Position numbers and translations under genes: made by a program
The notes under the pieces: generated by a model
Told to the model about the DNA's origin: nothing
Databases searched by the model: none
The model's input: the letters and a program-made list of their open reading frames with translations, nothing else
Assembly (NCBI GenBank): GCA_963556145.1
Contig: OY744463.1
Coordinates: 4,278,001 to 4,342,000 of the forward strand
Length of the DNA: 64,000 bases
Origin: Hygrocybe punicea
Lineage: Eukaryota; Basidiomycota; Agaricomycetes; Agaricales; Hygrophoraceae
Direction of reading: 5' to 3'
In this document: one piece after another, positions 37,565-50,453 of the stretch
How the letters are laid out: the number at the start of each line of letters is the position of its first letter
How positions within the stretch are numbered: the stretch's first letter is position 1

Positions 37565-38414
37565 CTACAGAGACACATTTCCATCCCGTGCTCGCCTCTC
37601 CCAATCAACCCTCTCCAGAATACGCATCCCAAGCTTCCATCTAAACACACCAACCGTCTCTGTATTTTGATCAAGCCGAAACCCGCTTGACCGCAGACTC
37701 TGTCGTATATACGGAATCAGAGGGGAGTCGGGGGCTTTGATTCGCTGGAGGGTAGCATTGGTGTCAAATGCATGCTTGATAGCATGTTCCAGCAAGTGGT
37801 TCTGGATACCGCTGCGGCGGTAAAGTTCGTCAACATAGAAATGACGAATAAGCGCATCGTCGGACACGGATGCATCGAGGCCAATGAGGCCAATAATGTG
37901 GTTATTAAATTCGAGGATCCACAAACCCGAAGAAGGGGAACCAGAATAGTAAGCGATGATGTTGATCATGTCAGGGCCACGGAGCACGACTTGCGTTTGC
38001 TTCTCGAAGTACGGTCGATTGACCCTAATCCACACAGCTAGTTCGAGGGTTGCGCTAACGTCAACTGTTGGACAGGACTCACCAATCCATCAGGGCTAGT
38101 ATCGGGACAGCCATGCTCGCAAATCCAGGCAAAGGCTTGAAGTAAGCGATCCAGCCATGTTCGGAGACGTTGGGCCACCATTGCATGAACTGGATGAAGA
38201 TACATGAAAGTGCCACCCATATACTAAGCGTTACGGGATGCGTGTAGGCTGTTGGCGAAAATTAGGACATTAATTGTGATAAAGCTGATGACACGGACTT
38301 TCCTCGTTGATTCGCTGTCGCCAGAGATTCCATGTTCGCCTTTCCAATAATGAACCGAACTTCCCTGTCATCAGTAGGCAGCATGGAGCGAATACGCCCC
38401 GTCGACTCGGCCAT
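37565..38414 (-). CDS. Membrane-associated GNAT-family N-acetyltransferase
   Basis: Three exons (38414-38299, 38223-38083, 38024-37565) give 238 aa in one frame. The N-terminus (MAESTGRIRSMLPTDDREVR, FIIGKANMESLATANQRGN) leads into a hydrophobic segment (IWVALSCIFIQFMQWW and PGFASMAVPILALMDW) that could be one or two membrane helices. The GNAT core follows: LEFNNHIIGLIGLDAS, IRHFYVDELYRRSGIQNHLL (acetyl-CoA loop, here RRSGIQ) and FRLDQNTETVGVFRWKLGM. Membrane-bound GNATs of this layout occur in many basidiomycetes; substrate unknown. The start lies 102 bp from the divergent dienelactone hydrolase start. Confidence 0.78.
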
Positions 38415-38516
38415 TTTTCTTGTTGGATTGGATGGTGCAAGGCTGTGAAAATAAAATAAAGTTGAGACTCAAATGAAAGCGGAGGTGTCCGCAACTGTAA
38501 GTCTACCAGGTAAAAA

Positions 38517-40028
38517 ATGCTCATCAGCAAGGCCTTCCACGACGTCCCCAGCACTCTTGATCCTAACGGTCGTCCCGTCAGGATCTATGTCACCTCCCCA
38601 AAGTTACCTAACTATCCACAAGCAAAATTTCCAGGTTTGAGTATAAACAAAGACTTTGGCCTTTCCGGTAACTAATGGATGGGACCGCACGGTACAGCTG
38701 TAGTTTGCTTCAGGTCCGCATTCATATCCAATGCAGGCCAAGACGTATTGACCTGCTTTGTCTAGTGAAATCTACCAAGTCACAGGTCCCGTAGAAAGGT
38801 TTGCTGGCCAAATTGCCAGCCAAGGATATATCGTTGGTCTGTATTTGCTTATATCGATCGTGTCATTCTACTCATGATTCGTGTCAGCCTGTCCTTCAAT
38901 CTACCACGAATTCGAAGGGCCCGAAGCGATCCCTTACGATGTAGAAGGTGAGTAATCCGAGTCTGTCATGTTGTTCTTCGCTGATTGTGGGTAGGAACCG
39001 ACAGGGGAAATAAATACAAGGTGAAATCTTAGAGCTGGATACAACAACTTTAAATAATCGCCAACTATTTCAGACTGAGAAGGCTCTAGCAGCTTATGAC
39101 GAAGTATATTTGACCCAGAGTCTAGTCAAGATTTTCCTTATAAATTAACCGATAACTAGGACGCAAGGCTAACCGTTGATCTCCTCGTGTCACTGCAGAA
39201 CTGCAATGGTCGCATCGCCGGTGCGTCTCCTCTTGTCTCCCACGTGCTTTGCACAATTCGAGGATGTACTTGCAGCGACCGGCATGTGTCTCGGGGGACA
39301 TCTTGTACGTAGAAAAAGATTCGGCCCATGACATGTCTGTTTTCAATAACAATAATGATTTTTCAAGGCTTTCCGTGTAGGTCGCATCCCGTATGATGCC
39401 CTCACAGGGATCAAATTTTGCTCAGGCTGCGTTTGATCCGCGTATTTTGGCCTCGGTATGCTTCTTTGCCACGGACATTCATAGTGCCTCTCTTGGCAAG
39501 GGCAAGCAAGATGATTCTCTTGTAAGAGTCGTCAGGGGGGATTTGACAGGGAAAGGCGAACTAGTGGTATGCATACCCTCCCCGAACTATATATGATATG
39601 TGATATGTGTCGTTCACCCTTATAGATGATTTTTGGGAAACAGGTGATCTTTTTGCTGTGACTTTTGTCCAGGTATCATTTATTTTGATTAACAAACCCT
39701 TCCACATCCTTTCCAGGACACGCACGTTCCACGTTCAGGCCGGGATCTCATTCGATCCACGCTCGAGAATGCTGGCGTTGCTGTCTCTGTACGTACTTCC
39801 TTATTCCTGTTTATCGGCAGCTAGGCCAACGGCTTGCAATGTTTCCCGTAGTTCCTTGAAGTGCAAGCCCAGCATGCATTTATTCGGGACGAACAATCCA
39901 AGGGGCGTTGGGATGCTGCTTTGACTAGATCTTTGTTTACCTTCATGATGGAGGTATTTGAAAGAACCGTGGGCAGAGACCTTGGCCCACGAGTAGAGGA
40001 TGGTGGAAGGATTGAACATGTTTGTTGA
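38517..40028 (+). CDS. Dienelactone hydrolase family protein (13 small exons)
   Basis: An alpha/beta hydrolase of the carboxymethylenebutenolidase type. About thirteen exons are needed: MLISKAFHDVPSTLDPNGRP starts at 38517, then RIYVTSPKLPNYPQAKFP, AVVCFSEIYQVTGPVERFAG, CPSIYHEFEGPEAIPYDVEG, TVDLLVSLQNCNGRIA, the nucleophile motif TGMCLGGHLAFRAAFDPRI, the acid in GKQDTHVP and the catalytic His in VQAQHAF. It ends GGRIEHVC. Two exons are tiny: 38698-38713 (16 nt) and 39368-39376 (9 nt, Ala-Phe-Arg). With every exon included the frame is open and the Cys-Asp-His triad is complete. Likely cytosolic; substrate unknown. Confidence 0.85.
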
Positions 40029-40226
40029 ATCGCTCACTATTCTACAGGCTCTATTAACCTTTCTACAATTCGCGATCGCTTGACCGCCATGTACAGTATG
40101 ACTCGTCAGCCCAAATGTAAACTATTGAGTCGGGTTGCCTACTAATTGTCGAGCTTCATTCACCCGGATAAAGATAGGCTAGCGTCTCTGAAGGCCTTTT
40201 GTAATCATTCCAAAGGGCACCACCTA

Positions 40227-41366
40227 TCACACATCATGTTCCTTCACCATGAGACCATTAAGCACCCGAACAACCTGTCCGACTCCGTCCCTCACTCTTT
40301 CTTGATCTTCCTCCTTCACTCTCCTCAACAACCGTCCTTCAAATTTATCCGGGTGAAATCGTAACATTGTCTCTCTCAGCCTCTCCTTGCGTTCCTTCTT
40401 TTCCATCCAACTTCTCCCTCGGTCTCCCGACTCTGATGATGGCGGTAGTAAGAAGGCTGAAATGGCCAGCTCCGTCAGGTCTTCAACAGTGACATCCGCA
40501 CGTCTGGATTTCCTGCTGGACTTTGGTCCCACGGGTATAACTGGCCACGGAACATCCTCAAACCTCAAATCCGTCTCGCCTGCTACATCACCTCCAATAA
40601 GATATTTCCATCGTCTATCGTAGACTTCTCTGGCATCCTCCCAACGCCGACTCTCCATCTCCCGTTTCTTGAGCAGTTGCACCTCCTGAGCAGCTTTCTC
40701 GAGCCGCGCTGTCTCAGCCTTGGCTGCAACTTTCTGCGCGCGGCGGGCATCTTTTAAAGCTCGCCGCCGGCGTTGTTCTTCAAATTCGGCCGCATGGGTT
40801 CTCCTATAAAATAATTAGAGAGGTTTCAAAGGAGGTCGTAACGGCAGAACTCACCTCCACATCCCAGTCCTCACCCACTCGGCGTAAGACTCATCGCTCA
40901 TATACTGTGGATCTATCTCTTCCTCATCGCCTGCCGTCTCCGACTGGACCCTCCACCGCTGAGGCACATGTGCGAAATCATTCAACCTCGCCTCGAGCGA
41001 ATGCAACCTCTCGTCATCTTCATATGCACCGAACAGCTTGTCCCTGAAACGATCTTCCTCTAGCTGGGCAAGAATAGCGTCGAAGTCGGGTTTAAATTTG
41101 TGTGGTGAGAAAGGGCTGTTGGTTGGGGATTGTGGCGCGTTGTAACCGTGTTCGGTTTGGTCGTTGCCACTGTCGCTACCGCTCATCTGAGGTCGGTGAC
41201 GTTTGCGAGATCCAGTAATGTGGTCCTCATAACCGTCGACAGGAACACTGTTGTCAGAGTGACCGGCCTTGAGTGACCTTTTAGCCTTTCGAGCTGCTTT
41301 TTGATGCTTGCGCCATTCGTGCTCAGTTTCTTCCGCCCGCGTTCGTTTGAGGTGGAGTTTTGGCAT
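40227..41366 (-). CDS. NF-kappa-B-inhibitor-like 1 (NFKBIL1) family protein
   Basis: Two exons (41366-40855 and 40803-40227) give 362 aa. A basic N-terminus (MPKLHLKRTRAEETEHEWRK) is followed by an acidic middle, then a long charged helix (RRRRALKDARRAQKVAAKAE). The C-terminal block matches the fungal NFKBIL1 group: YDRRWKYL, LRFEDVPWPVIPV and the J-domain-like LRFHPDKFEGRLLRRVKEED. The animal protein has ankyrin repeats; I see none here, only the shared C-terminal part. Nuclear or splicing-associated roles are reported for relatives; none can be read from this sequence. Confidence 0.75.
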
Positions 41367-41632
41367 GATTTTGTGGTACGCGCCGCAGACGGTGCAGCCA
41401 AACACCGACATACAACAATAATCAATAAAACCCAAAATGTATTCATTATTACACTACAGAGCTTTGCAATTTCCTTCTGCGAACGCTCATCGACATCGTT
41501 AGCTTTGCTACCTGGGATACAAATGACATGATAGCAACACAATGCAGGTATCGTTACTAAGGTGGGGAGGGGAGGAAGAAAAATAGGGACACACAACCAA
41601 TGAATGAAATGATACAGTGATTCTACATCTAT

Positions 41633-43456
<1,824 letters not shown>

Positions 43457-43785
43457 TTTTGGAGGATTCTAAAGCATTGGACAACGTCAATGTCGATTCA
43501 CAGCAATCGCCAAGATCAGAAAAAGAAGGAAAAAAAGCTCGGTATCGAGTGCGCGAAAATCGAATCCATCGCTATGAAAGGACGACCATTCCGACGCAAT
43601 CGCAGGGGGGGGGAAACGGACTTACTTGGACAGCTGGAGGACTGTTGGTGAGGGATGTTGTGGAGGGGAAGGAAGTGTGAGCAAAGGGCGAAGGGTGTTT
43701 CAGGTAGTTATGTAAAAAAAGCTTTTATCGATTTGATGGCTGATTGCACATGACTCCGCTTCGGCTACGACCGCGCCAAGAGCCA

Positions 43786-43807
43786 ATAATAAATAAATAA
43801 ATAAATG
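43786..43807. repeat. (AAAT)n microsatellite
   Basis: About five aaat units occur in the intergenic region between the EF-1alpha start and the kinase 3' end. A similar run of six units lies at 52161-52185, and another at about 61791-61805. Confidence 0.8.
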
Positions 43808-43976
43808 TTGGTGATAAAAATACATTGCTTCGTACTCTACGACATTGGGTGGTATGAATGTGTGGGTAATAATCATCCAACAGTGATAAAATAACACATG
43901 AAGATTACATAGGCCAATATTAATCAGGGCATGAGAGAAGGCGTAAGTATACCAAATCGGTTCTTGTAAACGCGCC

Positions 43977-45942
43977 TCAGCCCGAGAGTGTCACCCAGCC
44001 GCCATTTCCACCGAGGAACCGCGATTGCAGTATCTTTTCCGAAGTCGGCCGAGCGCGGAGGTCGACCTGAAGGCATGCCCTGACAAGAGCTGCCGCGTCT
44101 CCCAATGATCCCCCACCATCGGCTTCCTCCCCGTCCCTCTCCTTGCCCTCTGCACATCGTTCATCAAGAGCAATGGAAGCATTCGCAAATGGAGATTCAA
44201 GCCCGTCTTGGGCTTCAGCTGCCGTCATGAAAGGGCATTCTCCGACGAGGAGGACGTATGCTACCACACCGAAGGCCCAGATGTCTTGTTCCTTGCCGTG
44301 ATACCGTTCCCCGCGCAGAATTTCGGGTCCAGCATAATCCAGGCTGTCAAGAACAGTCAATCTGCTTTGGCCACATCCAGAATGAAAAAGTTTTTTGACT
44401 TACGTCCCGCTAAACGTGTCCCAGCCATGTTTCCTGACGAGTCCCGAACTTCCAAAATCAATCAGAATACATTTGCCTCCAACGCCAAGGACGACATTTT
44501 CGTCTTTTATGTCACGATGTACTACCCGGTAGTGTCAACGAACCCGCACCAAATGCATACGAATCTCGCGTGCTCACCAATACCTCGAGAATGAAGGAAA
44601 TGCAAAGCGTCTGCGATTTGACCGAGATAACTCCGGATGCAACTTGGTGGAAGACCGTGTGGGTATCCTTCGACCAGATCAAAGAGATCGGAGTGAGGAG
44701 GGGGTTGGTCAGGTTGCTGTTCAGCGGTGGTTGATGGCAGAATAAGATAGTAATAATGATCGTCCTCGAAGAAATCGAGAAGGGGACAAATGTTTGGGTG
44801 ACCTTTGACCGTTGCCCCTTCTACCCAGGAGTCCGAGCGAGTTTGAATAGATTCTAGTCTAGTGTTCAATTTGAATGTGTCGTCGAGATGTTGAGCCGAT
44901 GTTAGGTGTTGGGATGCGAGTCGAGAGGGGTCCCACGGTCGTGGAGCTGGTAATACATAAGAAGTCGAAGAGATGGCAGACATGACATATATTTCAATGG
45001 GAATCGTCCCATATTTTGGATGCTTCTTCCAACAATCCGCAAGAATTCTGGATTTGATGATTTGTTTTATGACCAAAGATGGCTGCTCCGAAGTTTAAGA
45101 TGTGCAGATTGCAGATGGAGGATAACGCCTCTCACCCCTAAGGATCCGTCCATCAGCGTTTCTCTCCCTCTCTTGACCAACCCGTATGCACCTCGTCCGA
45201 TTTCACCATCGATGACAAATTCGGAAATGCTACGGCCACCCAAAAAAGACTCTCTTTCAGGGAAAGGAGTGGGTGGACCGGTGCTAGCTGCGACGCTGAG
45301 AAGGCTGCTCGCGCTGCCAGCACGATGAAGGCTTGGGGCCAACAACGGAGGTGGAGAGGGAGGCTCCATCGGAGCTATCGATACACGTCCTGCGATGAGA
45401 GATACACGTTGCTGGGATGAACGCCGTCGGCCACGAGGGGAAGATGGAGAGCGAAAGAGTGGATGGCGGTTGGAAAGCGGAGAGCTTGGTGGGGCAGGAG
45501 AGAGGGAGGCAGGAGAAAGGGAGAAAGGCTCCGTCGTTGTCGTTGTTAAAATGACGGGCTGAGTTGAAACCATCGTATAGGGAGGGACGAGTTTTGGAGA
45601 AAATGCGTGATTGAGACCACCGGTACCCCAAAGCAGGTCATCTGAATCTTTTACGGGCTGTGGCAGCTGAAGCAAGGGCTCCATAACCCGTACGGGGTGA
45701 CCAGCCTCTTCGTTCTGTTGCGCCCAGTCAAAGCCACGACCTATGGACGTGACACCCCAGCTATTGCAGACGCTGGCTGCTCCGTAGAGAAAAGTTGGTC
45801 CCGGGGTCTTCCAGTCGTCGTCATCGAAAGTCAAATCCACCGCCGCTGACAACATAAACTCTAGGTGGAGGCTACCCAGATGCTGCTGCAGAGCCAACGT
45901 CCTCTCTTCTTTTAAAGAGTCGAGATGGCGTATATGGGGCAA
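43977..45942 (-). CDS. PAS-kinase-type Ser/Thr kinase without a visible PAS domain
   Basis: Four or so exons from the ATG at 45940-45942. The N-terminal ~290 aa are mostly disordered and Ser/Pro-rich (SSPLSNRHPLFRSPSSPRGR). The kinase domain has a glycine loop IGRGAYGLVKRG, beta-3 lysine SLVIKQIIKSRILADCWKKH, HPNICPLLDFFEDDHYYYLI, catalytic HRDIKDENVVL, DFGSSG, the GTLDYAGPEILRG activation end and AFGVVAYVLLVGECPF. The stretch DCWKKHPKYGTIPIEIYVM after the lysine is characteristic of PAS kinase (PASK/Psk1), which in yeast partitions glucose use. I could not see a PAS fold in the N-terminal part, so sensory input may be lost or cryptic. An insertion of ~50 aa sits before the HPNI strand. Confidence 0.85.
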
Positions 45943-46293
45943 GACGGTGAACGCGGCGAAAACTTGTTTACCAGTATGGTCTGGTCACGGTATCCTACTT
46001 TATATACTGCTTGTTCCCACGAAATCCGAAAATTTGATAAACGTGCGCGGGGCAATCATTCCCAGTACTAGCGTAACTTCCGCACAAAGCGCATCGCCTA
46101 GTGGGCTATACTTAACACCCACACGTAGATGCGGTGGCTTTGTCCGGTGGGGCCACAAGTTTGTGTCCAGAGGAGGGATCCTGGCTTTGCTTTTGTTCTA
46201 TGTCTTGTCCCATGATCCGATGATCTCTCCGAACAAAGACAGGCAATTGGACCTAACTTAGCACAAGTTGGCGTGGACATAGATTTCTTCATG
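45943..46293. other. 351 bp between kinase start and MEMO-like 3' end
   Basis: The stretch holds the kinase promoter and the MEMO 3' flank. No gene-like signal is seen. Confidence 0.45.
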
Positions 46294-47671
46294 CTAGAAC
46301 AATACATAAGCACTGGCGTAACTGACGCTCGAGTCGTTGATGTTGAAACACTTGCTACTCTGCTCATATCGCACCCATTTGATCCTGGCGCTACGCCCCT
46401 CCTCTTCTTCCAAAGCAGCCACCGCACCAAGTAGAACACCGATAGGGTGTCGACCGCAAATCGTGTTTTTGGTCCTCGCTAGATATTCAGTAAACTTTTC
46501 GTGAGCTTCAGACGCAGTTGAGGTCGGTAACGTCAACAATTCCATCCCTTCATGATCAAGTGCGGAAATTGAAGCATGGATAGGATGTGTCGACAGCGTG
46601 GCTGTCGCCGAAGACGACGTCAGGCGAAATGCTGGAGAGTCACTAGGAGGAGGTTTAGGATAGTAATATGTGTAAGCGAATCGGGTTCCCCTAGATATAT
46701 ATAAAAAGTTGACCGTCAAGCTTTCAGATCTCAACCATGGGTAATCGCACCAATGACAGAAATCGCTCGATACCACGCAGAAGGTGTCTTCTCGGGTTAA
46801 AAAGGGAGCCAGAAGACGTCCGAAGGCAGACTCCTTGCTCTGGTTGATGGCCCCGACCAGAATGGGGATGATAGCGATGTCTACACTAAGGAAAATATCT
46901 CAAATGACGGCAAAGTATATTGAAAGAGCACATAGCATTTACCCTTCGAATATCTTCCGGACAAAGGGGAGGTGCATCTCAAGGCTGTGTTCGTCCTCGT
47001 CTGTCTGGAGGCTCATGTCGCTGAACTTGCTAGTAGCGCGCAATTCCTTTATTGCTTCACGCTGTGATTGGGAGCGCTCAACGATAAGAAAACACAGCAA
47101 ACTTACTGTCGAGATCCAGCGGTAGATTGCCGATAGGGGTTTGGTACTCACGGCATTGCGAGAGGGCACATCCATCAAGGTAGACGTGATGAGACGGGCC
47201 AAGAACGAAGACTCGTTTACTGGATGAAGTCAGCGCCGAGAATCGCGTGCGGAGAGGATCACTGAGGTAACGTACATTCCTATGGTGTCGATGCTCTTGT
47301 ACGCCCATGCGGCTGTGGGTCCAGAATAGGAATATCCAGCGTGTCTGCCAGTGATCAGGTAGCAATAAGCCCAACATTGGCAAACCATACAACGAATAAC
47401 TCTAACGGTGCTATGATAGCCTTGCATCCTTTGACAGGGGGAGCGTAGTCATCCTGTTGAGCTGGATTCACAGCTCCGAGCCAAGAGGATATTTCAGAAT
47501 CCAGCTTCTGTCCTGCATAACGAACAATGGCATGGAAGGAGGTTCGGAACTGTCAAAGATCATTGAACAGTACCGTTGCCTGTGTACCACGAATCCGCGT
47601 GGGTGGCTCGCCTATAATGACATGAATTGGAAGGCCATGGAAAGGGGCAAACCAACTAGCCTGGTGGTCAT
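46294..47671 (-). CDS. MEMO1 family protein
   Basis: MEMO1 homologues are small globular proteins related to extradiol dioxygenases; the human one binds copper and acts in motility and redox signalling. Spliced segments read RATHADSWYTGNGQKLDSEI, SSWLGAVNPAQQDDY, CKAIIAP..HAGYSYSGPTAAWAYKSID, RVFVLGPSHHVYLDGCALSQ, YQTPIGNLPLDLD, KFSDMSLQTDEDEHSLEMHL, VSSDFCHWGTRFAYTYYY, HPIGVLLGA and a C-terminus SSVSYASAYVLF. The His residues of HAGYSYSG, GPSHHVY and DFCHWG are present, as expected. The first-exon start is not resolved; an ATG at 47669-47671 is the nearest candidate. The family's HAGSWY reads HADSWY here. Confidence 0.82.
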
Positions 47672-47867
47672 GGTAGAAACAGTGCACTTGCGCCAGAAAT
47701 GGAATCGTCTCTCAGTTATCCAAATTTGTCAAATTTAAAGGCTACATAGTGCAAGGAATGCAATCTGGCCATTGAAATTCACCAAACTAGAATGCTGATT
47801 TGTGTTGTATTGCAGGGGTTGAAACATTTCCCAGCAGACATTGACAAAACACAATATTAATAAGAAC

Positions 47868-48499
47868 CTACTCCTCTGACCGCAAACGTGCCGCCGGATT
47901 TGTGACCTTCACCCCGAGCACCTTGGCTCTGCAGGTAGTTAGTTTCATGTGAGGAGGAAGGCGGTTCAACGGCAGGAATGCAAGGGCGTGACGTACCGCT
48001 CCAGAATGGTTATGCGTTTCCGGCTGCTCACGCCGTGTGCAATTTCAGCCGCGAAGCTTTTGTTGTGCATCAACAACAGGTCGACCTCTCGTGCGTTGTA
48101 TACCAGCATTTTCTTGAGACCGTTTGGAAGTAGGTGACGGGTCTGGAAATGATTTGATCCTTTAGGCCCGTCAAGACGACAGCCTCAGAATGAAAAACTT
48201 CACCTTCTTGTTACTTCCGTAACCAATCTGAAAACCCGTAACCATCAGCTCAGGGTGATGCAGAACCCCCAAGTCTTGACATACCTTGGGCATGGGCGTC
48301 TGGCCCTTGAAGCGCCGACGGACCCTGTTATCAATACCCTTTGGTTTCCGCCATGCCTCCTTTACACTATGGTATCGGTCGGATTGATGGCGTCTACATC
48401 AGGGAGGAACTGTTATTAACCACACAAGGTGCAAAGGAATGGCAGCACAGACTTGAATTTTGTCGTGCGCTTCTTGACAATAGGGATCTTGACGGCCAT
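47868..48499 (-). CDS. RPL32: 60S ribosomal protein eL32
   Basis: Five exons (48499-48453, 48393-48285, 48227-48204, 48142-47997, 47928-47868) give 128 aa, the usual length. The sequence reads [120 protein letters not shown] and AARLRSEE. One exon is only 24 nt. The introns are 57-68 bp. Confidence 0.96.
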
Positions 48500-48860
48500 G
48501 AAGCACTAAAAGGTAGAGGTTGGGCCAGAGGTTCAGCAACCAAACCAAAACAAGGTGCGGATTGAACAACACGAAGACGCCAAATCCATACGATATGAGT
48601 ACATCTGAATGGCGACAGACCCATCCAGCAGCTCTCAACCACGCAGATCTTCCATCACCGAATCAGATGGCTCCGCTCTGGAATCCAATCCTGGAGTCCA
48701 AAGGCTTAAAATAAATTCATACTCACGGGTTTGAGGACTTGAAGACACGTCGGAAAGTAAGAACGAGGACAAAGGTTATTGATGTGTATTTGTTCCCGGT
48801 GGCTGGTGATTCATTTCTAAGTACACGAATTCTATTGTGTTTACATCCGTCCCAATCTCC

Positions 48861-50066
48861 CTACAAATGGCTGGCAAGCTGAAGTTGAAGCCCGAAATTG
48901 TCGTCTGTATCTTCCTCGGAACCAGGCACGCCAGGATCAGGGACGACCTGTGCGTGCAAACCGTGGTCAAGCAACAGGAATAGATCATATAACCACGACT
49001 AGCCTTGCCATCCTCAATCAGAACGTCCTCGAAACCCCAATCCCTCGAAGCGCCATCCGTGAGATGGCTTCCGTCGCCCAACCGCCTCGCTACCCAGGCA
49101 TTCTCCTTACCTGCACCCCCGTCAACCTGTCCGCCCACCAGCTCAGTGAGCGAACAGCACCCAATCCGGAGGGGCAACGCTGCGTCACCCACGAGGGCCC
49201 GCGCGAGCGCGATAACCGTGGCTGCATGGCTAACAAGCAGGATACGCTGGTGTGTGTCGGGCCAGCGGCGTTCCACGGTTGGGAGGAAGACGGACAGGAA
49301 CGTGCCGGCACGGTGGTGCACCTCGTCGACGTCCTCGCCCTTGCGTGGGGGGTACCACACCGATGCCCACGTGTCGTCGATCTCGTGGAAGTGGGTACGG
49401 AGGTTGGAGGCACTGGCGGGGCGGGGGTGGAGACCGGTTCCCGGGACGACGGGAGCGTACCATTCTGCGATGCCTGTGGAAAAACGTAAACGGTGGACGA
49501 AAGGTCAGGTGTGTCGTCGCCCGGTGACAATGAGTGAGTGAGCGTATGGGGTTGTTGCGTACCGTGCTCGACGAAGATTGGCAGGCCAAGACCGGCGGCG
49601 ACAGGCTTGGCGGTCTGGAGGCAGCGGTCTGTTCAGGATTGGAGGATGAAAGGCAGGTGCGTGAACGTCTGCTGCTGATATGGCGAGAGTGGGGACTAAC
49701 AGTAAGGCGAGGAGAAGATCGCCGTCGGTCTCTCTTCGACTGGGAGGGACATGAAATAGTCGGCGAGTTCCTGTGATTGTGTCTGCGTCATTTCAGGACG
49801 TCAATAAAACACGCTCGAAAGGGAGGGGTAAGGACGTACGACGCCATACCCGGCCAAGGGCGGGTCCTTGGGAAGGTTTGTCGGGCTTTTCCTAGTCACC
49901 AGTCGATCGCCGCGAGCTCGACAAATAAACGTGTACTGACCATTGCGTGGTGACCCAGTTTAGCCGGAAACCTAGAGGAGGGGGAGTTATCCATGAGCGG
50001 TCGATTTGGTGACGGTGAAAATGATGTTCATCTACCATGTCTTGCGATGTAAATGGTTTTAATCAT
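48861..50066 (-). CDS. Histidine-phosphatase-fold protein, Tfc7/tau55 type
   Basis: From the ATG at 50064-50066 (MIKTIYIARHGFRLNWVTTQ), exons join to a phosphoglycerate-mutase-like fold. It includes the catalytic RHG, AQTQSQELADYFMSLP, PTAIFSSPYYRCLQTAKPVA, IAEWYAPVVPGTGLHPRP, WYPPRKGEDVDEVHHRAGTF, the second His in ILLVSHAATVIALARAL and WGFEDVLIEDG. The last exon reads DPGVPGSEEDTDDNFGLQLQ and ends ASHL. The GLHPRP and WYPPRKGE patterns fit the C6orf/Tfc7 branch, whose yeast member is the tau55 subunit of TFIIIC. Whether this one binds TFIIIC or acts as a metabolite phosphatase cannot be told. Confidence 0.82.
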
Positions 50067-50453
50067 GTTGGGTGCAAGTCAACCACCGTTCAAGTTGGAA
50101 TTTGTGCCTTCAGCTAGTCCACGTTCAACGTTCAACGTTCAACGTTCAATGCTCAACATTATGTTGCCACGTTTTCATCAATATCATGATATCCCAGCAT
50201 AAGCATAACATGATACATATTGTATTCCTTCATCGCATCATCGCATCTCAGCGCGAGAACAAAAACTACGCGGTGCCCGTTGAAAGAGGAAAAGATGTGT
50301 CATAGATTCACTTCTTGGATTATGGAAAGCCGTGAACCAAAAAAAAGAGGTGAGAACACAATGGACTAGAATAGTGGTACGTATGCAGCAGGACGAGAGG
50401 TGGCCGTAAGAATGTATTTGTTGAACCGGTTTCGATATCGAGGAGTTGCGTGT
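50067..50453. other. 387 bp intergenic region with a 7-bp tandem repeat
   Basis: The heptamer cgttcaa is repeated four times without change at 50122-50149, followed by a degenerate copy (tgctcaa). No gene is seen otherwise. Confidence 0.75.
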
